28,606 nt of DNA, from the NCBI RefSeq assembly GCF_905212195.1, contig NZ_CAJMDQ010000021.1:1-28606 (forward strand). Reading direction: 5' to 3'. A model generated the notes under the pieces. It saw only the letters and a list, made by a program, of their open reading frames with translations. It did no database searches and was not told the origin of the DNA. Each line of letters opens with the position of its first letter. The stretch's first letter is position 1. Origin of the DNA: an uncultured Anaerotignum sp. Lineage in GTDB: Bacteria; Bacillota; Clostridia; Lachnospirales; Anaerotignaceae. Below, piece after piece: positions 15,683 through 22,763 of the stretch. The translations under genes were made by a program, and so were the position numbers.

Positions 15683-15727
15683 TACGGGAGGGCATTGACG
15701 AGGCGGATTATGCCAGTTATGCCCTCC
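15673..15727 (+). promoter_or_regulatory. Programmed -1 ribosomal frameshift signal
   Basis: Slippery A AAA AAC at 15673-15679 is in the correct zero-frame register, with the stop TGA at 15680. A 7-base spacer leads to a perfect 9-bp stem, GGAGGGCAT (15687-15695) with ATGCCCTCC (15719-15727), loop 23 bases. GGAGAG at 15660-15665 may act as a stimulatory internal Shine-Dalgarno site. Confidence 0.82.
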
Positions 15728-15843
15728 GAAAGTATGGGGTGCGTCCCAAGGAATGGGTGCAGATGGATTTGGCAGAGCGGATGTTTTACTGCGCTGTCAT
15801 TGATTTGGAAATAGAAAAAATGCAGGAGGCGGAAAGGGGGTAA
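15679..15843 (+). CDS. T-type extension of the tail assembly chaperone, read in the -1 frame
   Basis: After slippage the ribosome reads 54 codons (beginning LIREGIDEADYASYALRKYG) to a TAA at 15841-15843. ALRKYGVRPKEWVQMDLAERMF is of the kind seen in small frames after XkdN in contractile phages, where the extension binds the tail tube subunit or tape measure. There is no good start or binding site of its own; the upstream part of this frame is only the shadow of the chaperone gene, so fusion by frameshifting is the likely mode of expression. The gap to the next ATG is four bases. Confidence 0.75.
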   Translation: MIREGIDEADYASYALRKYGVRPKEWVQMDLAERMFYCAVIDLEIEKMQEAERG

Positions 15844-15847
15844 GGTT

Positions 15848-16513
15848 ATGGAAATAGTATCTTTTCTGAAAATGTGGATGGATGTCTGGAATGAAGCAGA
15901 AGATAGAGGGCTGAAGATGCCGGAGGAAGCAGCTTTTTTTCAGGGAAAAGAAGCGGAAAATGATGAAGTTATGAAAGAAATCATTAAGTTTTTGCCGAGA
16001 AGAGAGTTTTCGGCAGAGGATGGAAAAATGGCAGTGGATTCTTTGGAGAAGGCTGTTTCTCAAAAAAATTTGATGAGTATTTTGGAAAAAGGACAGAACG
16101 CAGGGGAAAATATTTCTTTTATAGAGGAAAGAAAAAAGAAGATTGCTGCCAATCTGGAAGTCATTGGAGAGAGAATACAGGAGAGCAGACAGGGAAAGAC
16201 AGACGGAAGTTTTTGGATGGCACAGACAGAAAAACCTGTGAAAATGCCGACAGAAATGGCTGGAACAGGCATGGAGAAAATGAGTGAAACCTTGCTTTCA
16301 CCAATATTTGCGGCAGATGGCGCAGATGGAGAAATCCTGCGGCTGCTGCGGCAATGGCAGAAGAAAGAGAATACTTCTGAGGCATCCCAGCAGATTTCTA
16401 TTTCCATTGGGCAGGTAAGAGAAAGTGCCGATGTGAATCAGGTTATGGAGGCGTTGACGGCAAAACTACGGGAAGCCCATCTTTCCGGTGCGAGAAAGGC
16501 AAGAGGGGGTTGA
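15848..16513 (+). CDS. Candidate mini tape-measure protein
   Basis: The 221-residue protein is mostly helical, rich in K, E and M, and has no hydrophobic segment. It lies directly after the G/GT chaperone gene, where the tape measure always lies. Its C-terminus (SISIGQVRESADVNQVMEAL with TAKLREAH following) has the beta strand then 'ADV-x-x-V-x-EAL-x-x-KLREA' helix seen at the ends of many tape measures. Known ones are usually 600-1500 residues, so this is either a genuinely short version, a product of internal deletion, or a different protein. AAAGGGGGTAAGG precedes ATG. I could not recognise any other domain. Confidence 0.5.
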   Translation: MEIVSFLKMWMDVWNEAEDRGLKMPEEAAFFQGKEAENDEVMKEIIKFLPRREFSAEDGKMAVDSLEKAVSQKNLMSILEKGQNAGENISFIEERKKKIAANLEVIGERIQESRQGKTDGSFWMAQTEKPVKMPTEMAGTGMEKMSETLLSPIFAADGADGEILRLLRQWQKKENTSEASQQISISIGQVRESADVNQVMEALTAKLREAHLSGARKARGG

Positions 16514-16516
16514 GGA

Positions 16517-16855
16517 ATGATTGAGTTATTGAAAGAAATCGCCTTAGAGGCAGTAGATAGAGGAAGTCTGGCAGATTTCTGCACAGGAACCGTTGTAGCG
16601 GCGGCACCCCTTTCCATTCAGATTGAAAATGGCCCTTTGCTGGCAGAACGTTTTTTGCTTTTGAGCAGAAATGTGACGGAACATGAGGAATTGGGACAGA
16701 TTCGCACATGGACAGAGGCGGAAGGAGACAGATGGTCTTTTTATCGCATGATTCGAGGCAAGGCTTTGCAGGCAGGAGAAAAAGTGCTGCTGGCAAAGGC
16801 GGCGGGCGGACAGCAGTACATTGTGCTGGACAGGGTGAAAGGAGGAGGTCAATGA
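16517..16855 (+). CDS. XkdR-like baseplate protein (DUF2577-like)
   Basis: The 112-residue protein (LADFCTGTVVAAAPLSIQIE, then LLAERFLLLSRNVTEHE and a C-terminal AGEKVLLAKAAGGQQYIVLD) matches the XkdR/DUF2577 pattern, an OB-like beta barrel thought to form part of the central hub or spike. It sits between the tape-measure candidate and XkdS as in PBSX. It overlaps XkdS by four bases. Confidence 0.82.
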   Translation: MIELLKEIALEAVDRGSLADFCTGTVVAAAPLSIQIENGPLLAERFLLLSRNVTEHEELGQIRTWTEAEGDRWSFYRMIRGKALQAGEKVLLAKAAGGQQYIVLDRVKGGGQ

Positions 16856-17250
16856 TTCCTACAGGAACGGAAATATTGATACTGGATACATCAGAGCATA
16901 TGCCCTCCATGACATACCGTATGGCAGAAGAAAAAAAGGAAGTCCGCGGGGCTTTGGACGGCATGGAAGCGGTGAAGCAGGCTGTTTACAAGATATTGCA
17001 GACGGAGCGGTACAAATATGTTATTTATGACTGGAATTACGGTGTGGAACTGGAAGACCTTTTTGGAAAAGCAGTCAGTTTTGTGATTCCAGAGCTGCAA
17101 AGAAGAATTACAGAGGCTCTCCTTGCTGACGACCGCATCGAAGCGGTAACAGATTTTTCTTTTGAAACAGAAAAGGGCAGTGTGACGGCGGCTTTTCGGG
17201 TACAGACCATATGGGGGGATTTGGAGGCAGAAAGGACGGTGGAAATCTGA
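16852..17250 (+). CDS. XkdS-like baseplate wedge protein (DUF2634, gp25-like)
   Basis: The 132-residue protein has the DUF2634/XkdS features: the N-terminal region leading to TYRMAEEKKEVRGALDGMEA, the VKQAVYKILQTERYKYVIYD core (lysozyme-like gp25 EPR-region equivalent) and DWNYGVELEDLFGK. By family it binds sheath and XkdT and begins sheath assembly. ATG at 16852 follows AAGGAGGAGG and overlaps the XkdR stop; a longer open frame from 16708 is an upstream shadow. Confidence 0.88.
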   Translation: MIPTGTEILILDTSEHMPSMTYRMAEEKKEVRGALDGMEAVKQAVYKILQTERYKYVIYDWNYGVELEDLFGKAVSFVIPELQRRITEALLADDRIEAVTDFSFETEKGSVTAAFRVQTIWGDLEAERTVEI

Positions 17251-18318
17251 ATGTACGAAAGCTATGAAGAATTGATGGAAAGAAAGCTGGCAATGACCCA
17301 GGACAAGAGGGACAGACGGCAGGGAAGTCTGATTTTTGATGCCATGGGGCCAAATGCGGCAGAAACAGCGGCTTTTTATGCGGATTTGACGATGCTGGAA
17401 GACAGAACTTTTGCGGATACGGCAACGGGGGATGATCTGACCAGAAGATGTGCGGAACGTGGCGTGATTCGCAAAGAAGCAACAAAGGCGACTTTTTACG
17501 GAAGTTTTGTGGATGCAGAAGGAGAATCTTATCCAGTAGAACCGGGAGAACGGTTTTATCTGGAGCCTTATTACTATCAGGTACTTATGGAAGAAAACGG
17601 CAGAGTGGTGCTGGAATGCGAAACAGCTGGAGAGGATGGCAACAGTTATCTGGGGACATTGCTGCCGGTGAATCATCTGGAAGGGCTGGCAGAGGCAAAG
17701 CTGACGGAGTTGCGGACAGACGGCGAGGATGCAGAAAGTGACGATATGCTGCGGAAGCGGTATATGGACAGTTTTTCAGCTGACGCATTTGGTGGAAATG
17801 TTGCGGACTACAAGCTGAAAGTTGGGGCTTTGCAGAATGTGGGTGGCGTGAAAGTCTATCCTGTGTGGCAGGGGGGCGGCCCTGTGAAGCTGGGGATTAT
17901 TGACCAAGGATGGAAAGCACCTACGGAAATGGAACTGGAGGCTTTGCAGAAAGAAATTGATCCGGAGAAGCGAGGAGAAGGATACGGCATTGCGCCCATC
18001 GGACACAAAGTAACGGTGGAAGGTGTAACGGAAGTGAAATGCAACGTTTCCATGGAGATCACCTGGCAGGCAGATGCGGATACGGAAAGCGGCAAGCGGG
18101 AGATACAGGAAAGAATCGAAGCGTATCTGCTGGAACTGCGGAAAGCATGGGCGGAATCGGAGTATCTGATTGTAAGAATCAGTTATCTGGAATCGGCAGC
18201 TCTTGCGGCGACAGGGGTGCTTGATGTGCAGAACTGTACCATCAATGGACAGGGGAGCAATTTGCAGATGGAGGCGGATGAGATTCCTGTTTTGGGAGAA
18301 TTTGAGGTGGTGGCATGA
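17251..18318 (+). CDS. XkdT-like baseplate J protein
   Basis: The 355-residue protein is the baseplate wedge component of the gpJ/gp6 family (Baseplate_J). Evidence is the N-terminal YESYEELMERKLAMTQDKRD, then GSLIFDAMGPNAAETAAFYADL, the FADTATGDDLTRRCAERGV block, SDDMLRKRYMDSFSADAFGG, and GGVKVYPVWQGGGPVKLGII. It forms the ring that fires contraction. It starts at the base after the XkdS stop and overlaps XkdU by four bases. Confidence 0.93.
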   Translation: MYESYEELMERKLAMTQDKRDRRQGSLIFDAMGPNAAETAAFYADLTMLEDRTFADTATGDDLTRRCAERGVIRKEATKATFYGSFVDAEGESYPVEPGERFYLEPYYYQVLMEENGRVVLECETAGEDGNSYLGTLLPVNHLEGLAEAKLTELRTDGEDAESDDMLRKRYMDSFSADAFGGNVADYKLKVGALQNVGGVKVYPVWQGGGPVKLGIIDQGWKAPTEMELEALQKEIDPEKRGEGYGIAPIGHKVTVEGVTEVKCNVSMEITWQADADTESGKREIQERIEAYLLELRKAWAESEYLIVRISYLESAALAATGVLDVQNCTINGQGSNLQMEADEIPVLGEFEVVA

Positions 18319-18881
18319 CGGCACGGCGATATTTACAGTATTTACCTGATTTTGTAGCGGAATATGCAGAATTTCAGAAATTAGGCGAAATGGAAGGAGA
18401 AATTCTGGAAGAAGAAAGCAAGGCAAAGCAGGAGATGGAGCAGGACCAATGGATTTTGACAGCCACACGAAAAGGGCTTTTGCGCAGGGCTACCATGATA
18501 GGCTTATCTGTTGCAGAAACGGAAGATACGGAAATTTTGCGGGAAAGGGTGCTTTCCTACTGGAACAGCAGAAGACCATATACGTTTTTTATGATGCAGG
18601 AATGGCTGGATACGTTTTGCGGTGCAGGAAATTATCAGGCGAAACTGGATTATGGCGCATATCGTCTGACCATTGTGCTGGAACTGAAAGAAAAGGAAAA
18701 GAGAGAGCAGATTTTATCCTATTGGAAAACACTGATTCCGGCCAATCTGGTATTTGAGGTGCTGCTCAATACCAATACCCACAGAAAAGTGGGGGCGCTG
18801 ACACATGGACAGCTGAAAGAAAGCGGCTGGACTTATGGGGAGATTCCTTTTGCAGATCTGTCAGAGTATGCAAGTGCATAA
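18315..18881 (+). CDS. XkdU-like tail/baseplate protein (DUF2313, gpI-like)
   Basis: The 188-residue protein (RRYLQYLPDFVAEYAEFQKL, DQWILTATRKGLLRRATMIG with LSVAETEDTEILRERVLSYW following, then LIPANLVFEVLLNTNTHRKV) fits the XkdU/DUF2313 family, which connects baseplate wedges to tail fibres. It is the last gene of the operon; a terminator follows 30 bases after the stop. No tail fibre, holin or lysin gene comes next, unlike PBSX (xkdV to xlyA). Confidence 0.88.
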   Translation: MTARRYLQYLPDFVAEYAEFQKLGEMEGEILEEESKAKQEMEQDQWILTATRKGLLRRATMIGLSVAETEDTEILRERVLSYWNSRRPYTFFMMQEWLDTFCGAGNYQAKLDYGAYRLTIVLELKEKEKREQILSYWKTLIPANLVFEVLLNTNTHRKVGALTHGQLKESGWTYGEIPFADLSEYASA

Positions 18882-18911
18882 GCAAAATACATGGGTTTGT
18901 TTTTCGGAAAG

Positions 18912-18950
18912 AAACGGAAGAGATTGGAGAAAAAATCTTTTCCGTTTTTT
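18912..18950 (+). terminator. Terminator at the right end of the phage operon
   Basis: A 14-bp stem (AAACGGAAGAGATT with AATCTTTTCCGTTT, with G-T pairing) and T-rich tail close the structural operon. Confidence 0.88.
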
Positions 18951-19015
18951 CTTTGTCGGAAAAATGATATTTTTCTTAAAATCCCCTAGAAAGCCTGACT
19001 TTTTTGGAAAAAGAC

Positions 19016-19044
19016 TTGCAGGCAGAGCGTGAGTATGATACAAT
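19016..19044 (+). promoter_or_regulatory. Promoter of secG
   Basis: TTGCAG (19016-19021), 17 bases, TACAAT (19039-19044). The secG start codon lies 70 bases downstream of the -10 box. Confidence 0.7.
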
Positions 19045-19113
19045 ACCTTTACTGTTTGAAAATGAGAATGGTTTCTTATGACCATTACAAATAATATTGG
19101 GAGGTTTTGACAC

Positions 19114-19356
19114 ATGGCAACACTTAGTTTAGTATTATCAGTGGTATTGGTTATTTTATCTGTATTACTGTGTGTAATCATTCTGTTACAGTCCAAACGT
19201 TCTGCTGGTCTGGGCGCAATTGGCGGCGGCGGCAGCGGCGACACATACTGGAGCAAAAATAAAGGCAGTTCTATGGAAGGCGCTTTGGAAAGATATACAA
19301 AAATCGGCGGCGCTCTGTTCATGATTCTGGCACTGGTAATCAATTTGATTGGATAA
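19114..19356 (+). CDS. secG: Preprotein translocase subunit SecG
   Basis: The 80-residue membrane protein is a non-essential subunit of the SecYEG channel that assists SecA-driven export. It has two TM helices (about residues 5-27 and 57-78) separated by the conserved glycine-rich loop with LLQSKRSAGLGAIGGGGSGD. The length fits. ATG at 19114 follows GGGAGG. It stands first in the secG-rnr-smpB-ssrA cluster that is conserved in Firmicutes. Confidence 0.96.
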   Translation: MATLSLVLSVVLVILSVLLCVIILLQSKRSAGLGAIGGGGSGDTYWSKNKGSSMEGALERYTKIGGALFMILALVINLIG

Positions 19357-19365
19357 GAACGAATG

Positions 19366-19393
19366 AGGGATGCAGAAATGCGTCCCTTTTTTT
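19366..19393 (+). terminator. Intergenic terminator or attenuator between secG and rnr
   Basis: GGGATGC and GCGTCCC form a 7-bp stem with one T-G pair, followed by seven or more T residues. It lies 28 bases before the rnr start, so some readthrough is likely because no separate strong rnr promoter is seen. Confidence 0.82.
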
Positions 19394-19421
19394 GTAGAAA
19401 GAAAGGAGAAAAGGAGGAACT

Positions 19422-21569
19422 ATGGAGAAAGAACAATTACAGGAAAGAAAAGAACGGATTCTGGAATGTATGAAAAATCCGGCATATGTACCCATGAAGC
19501 GCAAAGACATGCGTGTGCTTCTGGGTGTGCCGGAAGAAGATCGGACATATTTTGAACAAATCATTGCGGAACTCATTGATGAAGGAAAAATATTTGAAAC
19601 AAAAAGAGGAAAACTGGCTGTGCCGGAAACATTGCAGATGGCAACGGGAACATTCATCAGCCATGCAAAGGGCTTTGGCTTTGTAACACCGGATGAAGGC
19701 GGTGCGGATATTTTCATCCCTGCATCAGAAACCAACGGCGCTTTGCAGAAAGACCGGGTATTGTATAAAGTGACCGGTGGCGGCGGCAGCGGCAGAAAAG
19801 CAGAAGGCACCATCATCCGTGTGCTGGAAAGAGGCATGATCCGTCTGGTTGGTCTTTTTGAACAGGTGAAAGGCTTCGGTTTTGTCACAGCAGACGATAA
19901 AAAGGTAGCAAAAGATATTTTCATTTCCAGAGAAAATACCATGGGCGCTGTGACCGGACATAAAGTTGTAGTGGAAATCACGGATTACGGTGAAGACAGA
20001 CGGAATCCAGAAGGGAAGATCATCGAAATTCTGGGACATATCAACGATCCCGGTGTGGACATTCTTTCTGTCATCCGCAGATATGAACTGCCTGTGGAAT
20101 TCCCTGACGAAGTATATCAGGAAATCGAAAATGTGGAACTGGAAATCAATGAAAAAGAAATGATGGGCAGAGAAGATTTGCGTAATGTGCTGACCATCAC
20201 CATTGACGGGGAAGATTCCAAAGATTTGGACGACGCTGTTTCCCTGACAAAGCTGGATAATGGCAATTATGAACTGGGCGTGCATATTGCGGACGTTTCC
20301 CATTATGTGCAGGAGAATACTGCTCTGGATAAGGAAGCATACGAAAGAGGTACCAGTGTGTATCTGGTAGATCGGGTCATTCCCATGCTGCCCCATAAGC
20401 TCAGCAATGGCATTTGTTCCCTGAATCCTCATGAAGATCGTCTTGCCCTGAGTTGTATCATGGAAATCGACCACAGAGGGTATGTGGTGAACCATCGGGT
20501 AGTCAATTCTGTGATTTATTCTGACTACCGTATGACATATACAGCCGTAAGAGAAATTCTGGAGGACAAGACACCGGAACTTTTGGAAAAATATGCAGAA
20601 ATCGTTCCTATGCTGGAAGAAATGAACGAACTGAGAGAAATTCTGGTGGCAAAACGGAAAAAACGTGGTTCCGTAAACTTTGACCTGCCCGAATCCAAAA
20701 TCATTCTGGACGAGCAGGGTAAACCCATTGACATCAAGCCCTATGACCGGAATATTGCCACAAACCTTATTGAGGAATTTATGCTGGTCTGCAATGAAAC
20801 CGTTGCGGAAAACTTCTTCTGGCAGGAAATTCCCTTTGTGTTCCGTTCTCATCAGGAGCCTGACGAGGAAAAAACAGAAAAAATGGAACAGTTCATCCGT
20901 GGCTTTGGCTATCGTGTGAAGAAAAAAGATGGGGAAATCCATCCCAGAGAAATCCAGCGAGTGCTGGCGGAAGCGGAAGGCAAGCCAGAAGAACGCATCA
21001 TTACCCGTATGGTATTGCGCAGTATGATGCAGGCAAGATATACAGCGGACAATCAGGGACATTTTGGTCTGGCGGCGAAATATTACTGCCATTTCACATC
21101 ACCTATCCGTCGTTATCCTGACTTGGAAATCCACCGCCTCATTAAGCTCACATTGGCAGGCGAAATGAGCGGCAAACGGGAGCAGTCCTATCGGAAGAAA
21201 ATGCCGGACATTGCCCAGCATTGTTCCAAACGAGAACGTGTGGCGGAGGACGCCGAACGGGATACAGATGCACTGAAGAAAGTGGAATTCATGCTGGATA
21301 AAATTGGCGAAACTTATGAAGGCATCATCTCCGGCGTCACCAACTGGGGCATTTATGTGGAACTGGCAAATACTGTAGAAGGCATGGTTGCCCTGAACCA
21401 GCTGGATGATGACTACTATGAATTTGACGACAGAAACATGCAGGTAGTCGGCAAGAGAGGCGGCAAGATTTATCGCCTTGGGGATGCTGTGCAGGTGACT
21501 GTGGCAAAGGTATCCAAGGAATTGGGAACCATTGATTTTGTATTTGCAGAAGAAGCCTTTGAATTTTAA
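19422..21569 (+). CDS. rnr: Ribonuclease R
   Basis: The 715-residue 3'-5' exoribonuclease degrades structured RNA and works with tmRNA in clearing defective messages. Domains in order: N-terminal winged-helix-like region (about 1-70), two cold-shock domains (about 75-140 with HAKGFGFVTPDEGGADIFIP, and 145-215 with VKGFGFVTADDKKVAKDIFI), catalytic RNB domain with D262, D265, D268, D270 and D271 (DGEDSKDLDDAVSL), and C-terminal S1 domain (about 625-710, YEGIISGVTNWGIYVELANT). The acidic metal site is intact. ATG follows AAAAGGAGG. Adjacent smpB and ssrA fit the known functional partnership. Confidence 0.97.
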   Translation: MEKEQLQERKERILECMKNPAYVPMKRKDMRVLLGVPEEDRTYFEQIIAELIDEGKIFETKRGKLAVPETLQMATGTFISHAKGFGFVTPDEGGADIFIPASETNGALQKDRVLYKVTGGGGSGRKAEGTIIRVLERGMIRLVGLFEQVKGFGFVTADDKKVAKDIFISRENTMGAVTGHKVVVEITDYGEDRRNPEGKIIEILGHINDPGVDILSVIRRYELPVEFPDEVYQEIENVELEINEKEMMGREDLRNVLTITIDGEDSKDLDDAVSLTKLDNGNYELGVHIADVSHYVQENTALDKEAYERGTSVYLVDRVIPMLPHKLSNGICSLNPHEDRLALSCIMEIDHRGYVVNHRVVNSVIYSDYRMTYTAVREILEDKTPELLEKYAEIVPMLEEMNELREILVAKRKKRGSVNFDLPESKIILDEQGKPIDIKPYDRNIATNLIEEFMLVCNETVAENFFWQEIPFVFRSHQEPDEEKTEKMEQFIRGFGYRVKKKDGEIHPREIQRVLAEAEGKPEERIITRMVLRSMMQARYTADNQGHFGLAAKYYCHFTSPIRRYPDLEIHRLIKLTLAGEMSGKREQSYRKKMPDIAQHCSKRERVAEDAERDTDALKKVEFMLDKIGETYEGIISGVTNWGIYVELANTVEGMVALNQLDDDYYEFDDRNMQVVGKRGGKIYRLGDAVQVTVAKVSKELGTIDFVFAEEAFEF

Positions 21570-21579
21570 ATGATTATCT

Positions 21580-21628
21580 GTCAAAAGCTGGAATCGAATG
21601 AGGATTTCAGCTTTTGACGGAGATTTTT
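21580..21628 (+). terminator. Probable terminator after rnr
   Basis: GTCAAAAGCTGGAATC and GATTTCAGCTTTTGAC pair over 16 positions with one mismatch. The T-run (TTTTT) starts six bases after the stem, so termination efficiency is uncertain. Confidence 0.65.
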
Positions 21629-21736
21629 CCTGTATGGGTGATGCTTCTTTAGCAGAATATATGGAAGAAATGTATTTTGGTATTTGCGAAAGCTGTCATA
21701 TTTCTTTCGAAATTTGTAACAGAAACGTCATTTGAT

Positions 21737-21759
21737 TTTTTGGGAATCTGTGATATAAT
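21737..21759 (+). promoter_or_regulatory. Extended -10 promoter of smpB
   Basis: TGATATAAT at 21751-21759 is an extended -10 (TGn plus consensus TATAAT). The -35 region is weak (TTGATT at 21732-21737, 16-base spacer). Confidence 0.7.
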
Positions 21760-21808
21760 CTATCATGCAGAAGAAAACGCACAAAGCAGACAGAACGGAA
21801 GTGAGCCA

Positions 21809-22282
21809 ATGGCAAAGGGAAACGGCACAAAGCTGATCGCACAGAATAAAAAAGCATATCATGATTATTTCATCGAAGACGTGTATCAGGCAGGCATTTC
21901 TCTCGTTGGCACAGAAGTGAAAAGTCTGCGGGCTGGCAAATGCAGTCTGAAAGAAAGCTTCATCCGTATTGAAAACGGGCAGGCTTTCATTATGAACATG
22001 CATATCAGTCCTTATGAACAGGGGAATATCTTCAATAAAGACCCTCTGCGTACCAGACGTTTGCTGCTGCACAAAAACGAAATCCGCAAGATTGCCGCAC
22101 AGGTACAGGCAGCCGGATATACGGTAGTACCTTTGAAGGTCTATTTTGACCGCAGTCTGGTGAAAGTGGATATTGCGCTGGCAAAAGGTAAAAAACTTTA
22201 CGACAAGCGTGAGACCATTGCCAAAAACGACATGCGTCGTCAGGCGGAAAAAGAGTTTAAGATTCGTAATCTTACTTTATAA
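21809..22282 (+). CDS. smpB: SsrA-binding protein SmpB
   Basis: The 157-residue protein binds tmRNA and delivers it to stalled ribosomes. Recognised blocks are LIAQNKKAYHDYFIEDVYQA, GISLVGTEVKSLRAGKCSLK, FIMNMHISPYEQGN, RRLLLHKNEI and the C-terminal GKKLYDKRETIAKNDMRRQA tail. ATG at 21809 was chosen because it gives the usual SmpB length and N-terminus and follows GGAAGTGAG; an open frame reaching further upstream runs through the promoter. The tmRNA gene begins seven bases after its stop. Confidence 0.97.
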   Translation: MAKGNGTKLIAQNKKAYHDYFIEDVYQAGISLVGTEVKSLRAGKCSLKESFIRIENGQAFIMNMHISPYEQGNIFNKDPLRTRRLLLHKNEIRKIAAQVQAAGYTVVPLKVYFDRSLVKVDIALAKGKKLYDKRETIAKNDMRRQAEKEFKIRNLTL

Positions 22283-22289
22283 GACACAC

Positions 22290-22644
22290 GGGGATGTAAT
22301 GGTTTCGACGGGAGTCTTGAAAGTAGGGATAGCCATCCGCAGCCCGGTGAACTGCGTCATCAAGCCGGAAACTTTTCTAAAAAGAAACGACAACAATAAA
22401 TTAGCATACGCTGCCTAATTGCGGCAGCTGTCAACCCCCGGATTCCTGCCGCCGGGGAGCTTGGCATCGACTTGGCGGGGCACTTTTTCGCTTAAGCTTT
22501 GCGGCGGAAAAAGATTCATGAAGCTACCGAGGAACATAGCCTGTCATTCGGCGATGGTCTGAGGGAATGATAAAAGACTGACTGTGATGGGAGAAGTTCT
22601 TACAGATGGGTTTTCGGACAGGGGTTCGACTCCCCTCATCTCCA
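22290..22644 (+). ncRNA. ssrA: Transfer-messenger RNA (tmRNA)
   Basis: The 5' end GGGGATG pairs with CATCTCC near 22637-22643, the T-arm GGTTCGACTCC is at 22623-22633, and GTAATGGTTTCGACGGG follows the start, all hallmarks of tmRNA. The tag frame ends NDNNKLAYAA with the stop at 22416-22418; the exact resume codon is not resolved. The CCA end is not encoded (A then TTC), so it must be added. TATAAG at 22278-22283, overlapping the smpB stop, could be a -10 box with a weak -35 (TTTAAG), otherwise tmRNA is processed from the smpB transcript. Confidence 0.96.
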
Positions 22645-22704
22645 TTCTAAGAACAAAACAAGCTTTGCTGCATGAAGCGGCAACGGGATGTTCCAAAAAA
22701 GCTG

Positions 22705-22732
22705 CGCAGAAGATTTCTTCTGCGTTTTTTTG
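22705..22732 (+). terminator. Terminator of ssrA
   Basis: CGCAGAAG, loop ATTT and CTTCTGCG form a perfect 8-bp stem followed by seven T residues. Confidence 0.93.
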
Positions 22733-22763
22733 GATAATTTTATGCGAAAAAAGGGGGATTTAC

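Larger units (their letters stand above)
4092..18950. mobile_element. PBSX-like incomplete or domesticated prophage with a headed contractile particle operon
   Basis: The region holds a CI/LexA-type repressor, an Xpf-like activator and a rightward run of terminase, portal, scaffold, capsid, connector, sheath, tube, chaperone, hub and baseplate genes in nearly the order of the Bacillus subtilis PBSX late operon. It ends in a terminator before secG. I find no integrase, excisionase, replication genes, tail fibre, holin or lysin in it, and no obvious direct repeats at the two ends, so exact limits and an attachment site cannot be given. Every gene is an intact open frame. The boundaries given are the repressor stop and the terminator at 18912-18950. 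Confidence 0.85.

Noticed and set aside
4092..18950. Classification as a headless R-type tailocin
   Set aside because: Terminase, portal, scaffold and major capsid genes are all intact, so a head should form; tailocins lack these.
19725..21092. A 455-codon minus-strand frame opposite rnr
   Set aside because: Antisense shadow of a conserved ribonuclease R gene with intact domains.
22290..22644. tmRNA gene as the attachment site of the phage element
   Set aside because: ssrA is a common prophage target, but the element ends before secG, about 3.3 kb away, and ssrA is intact with no nearby integrase.
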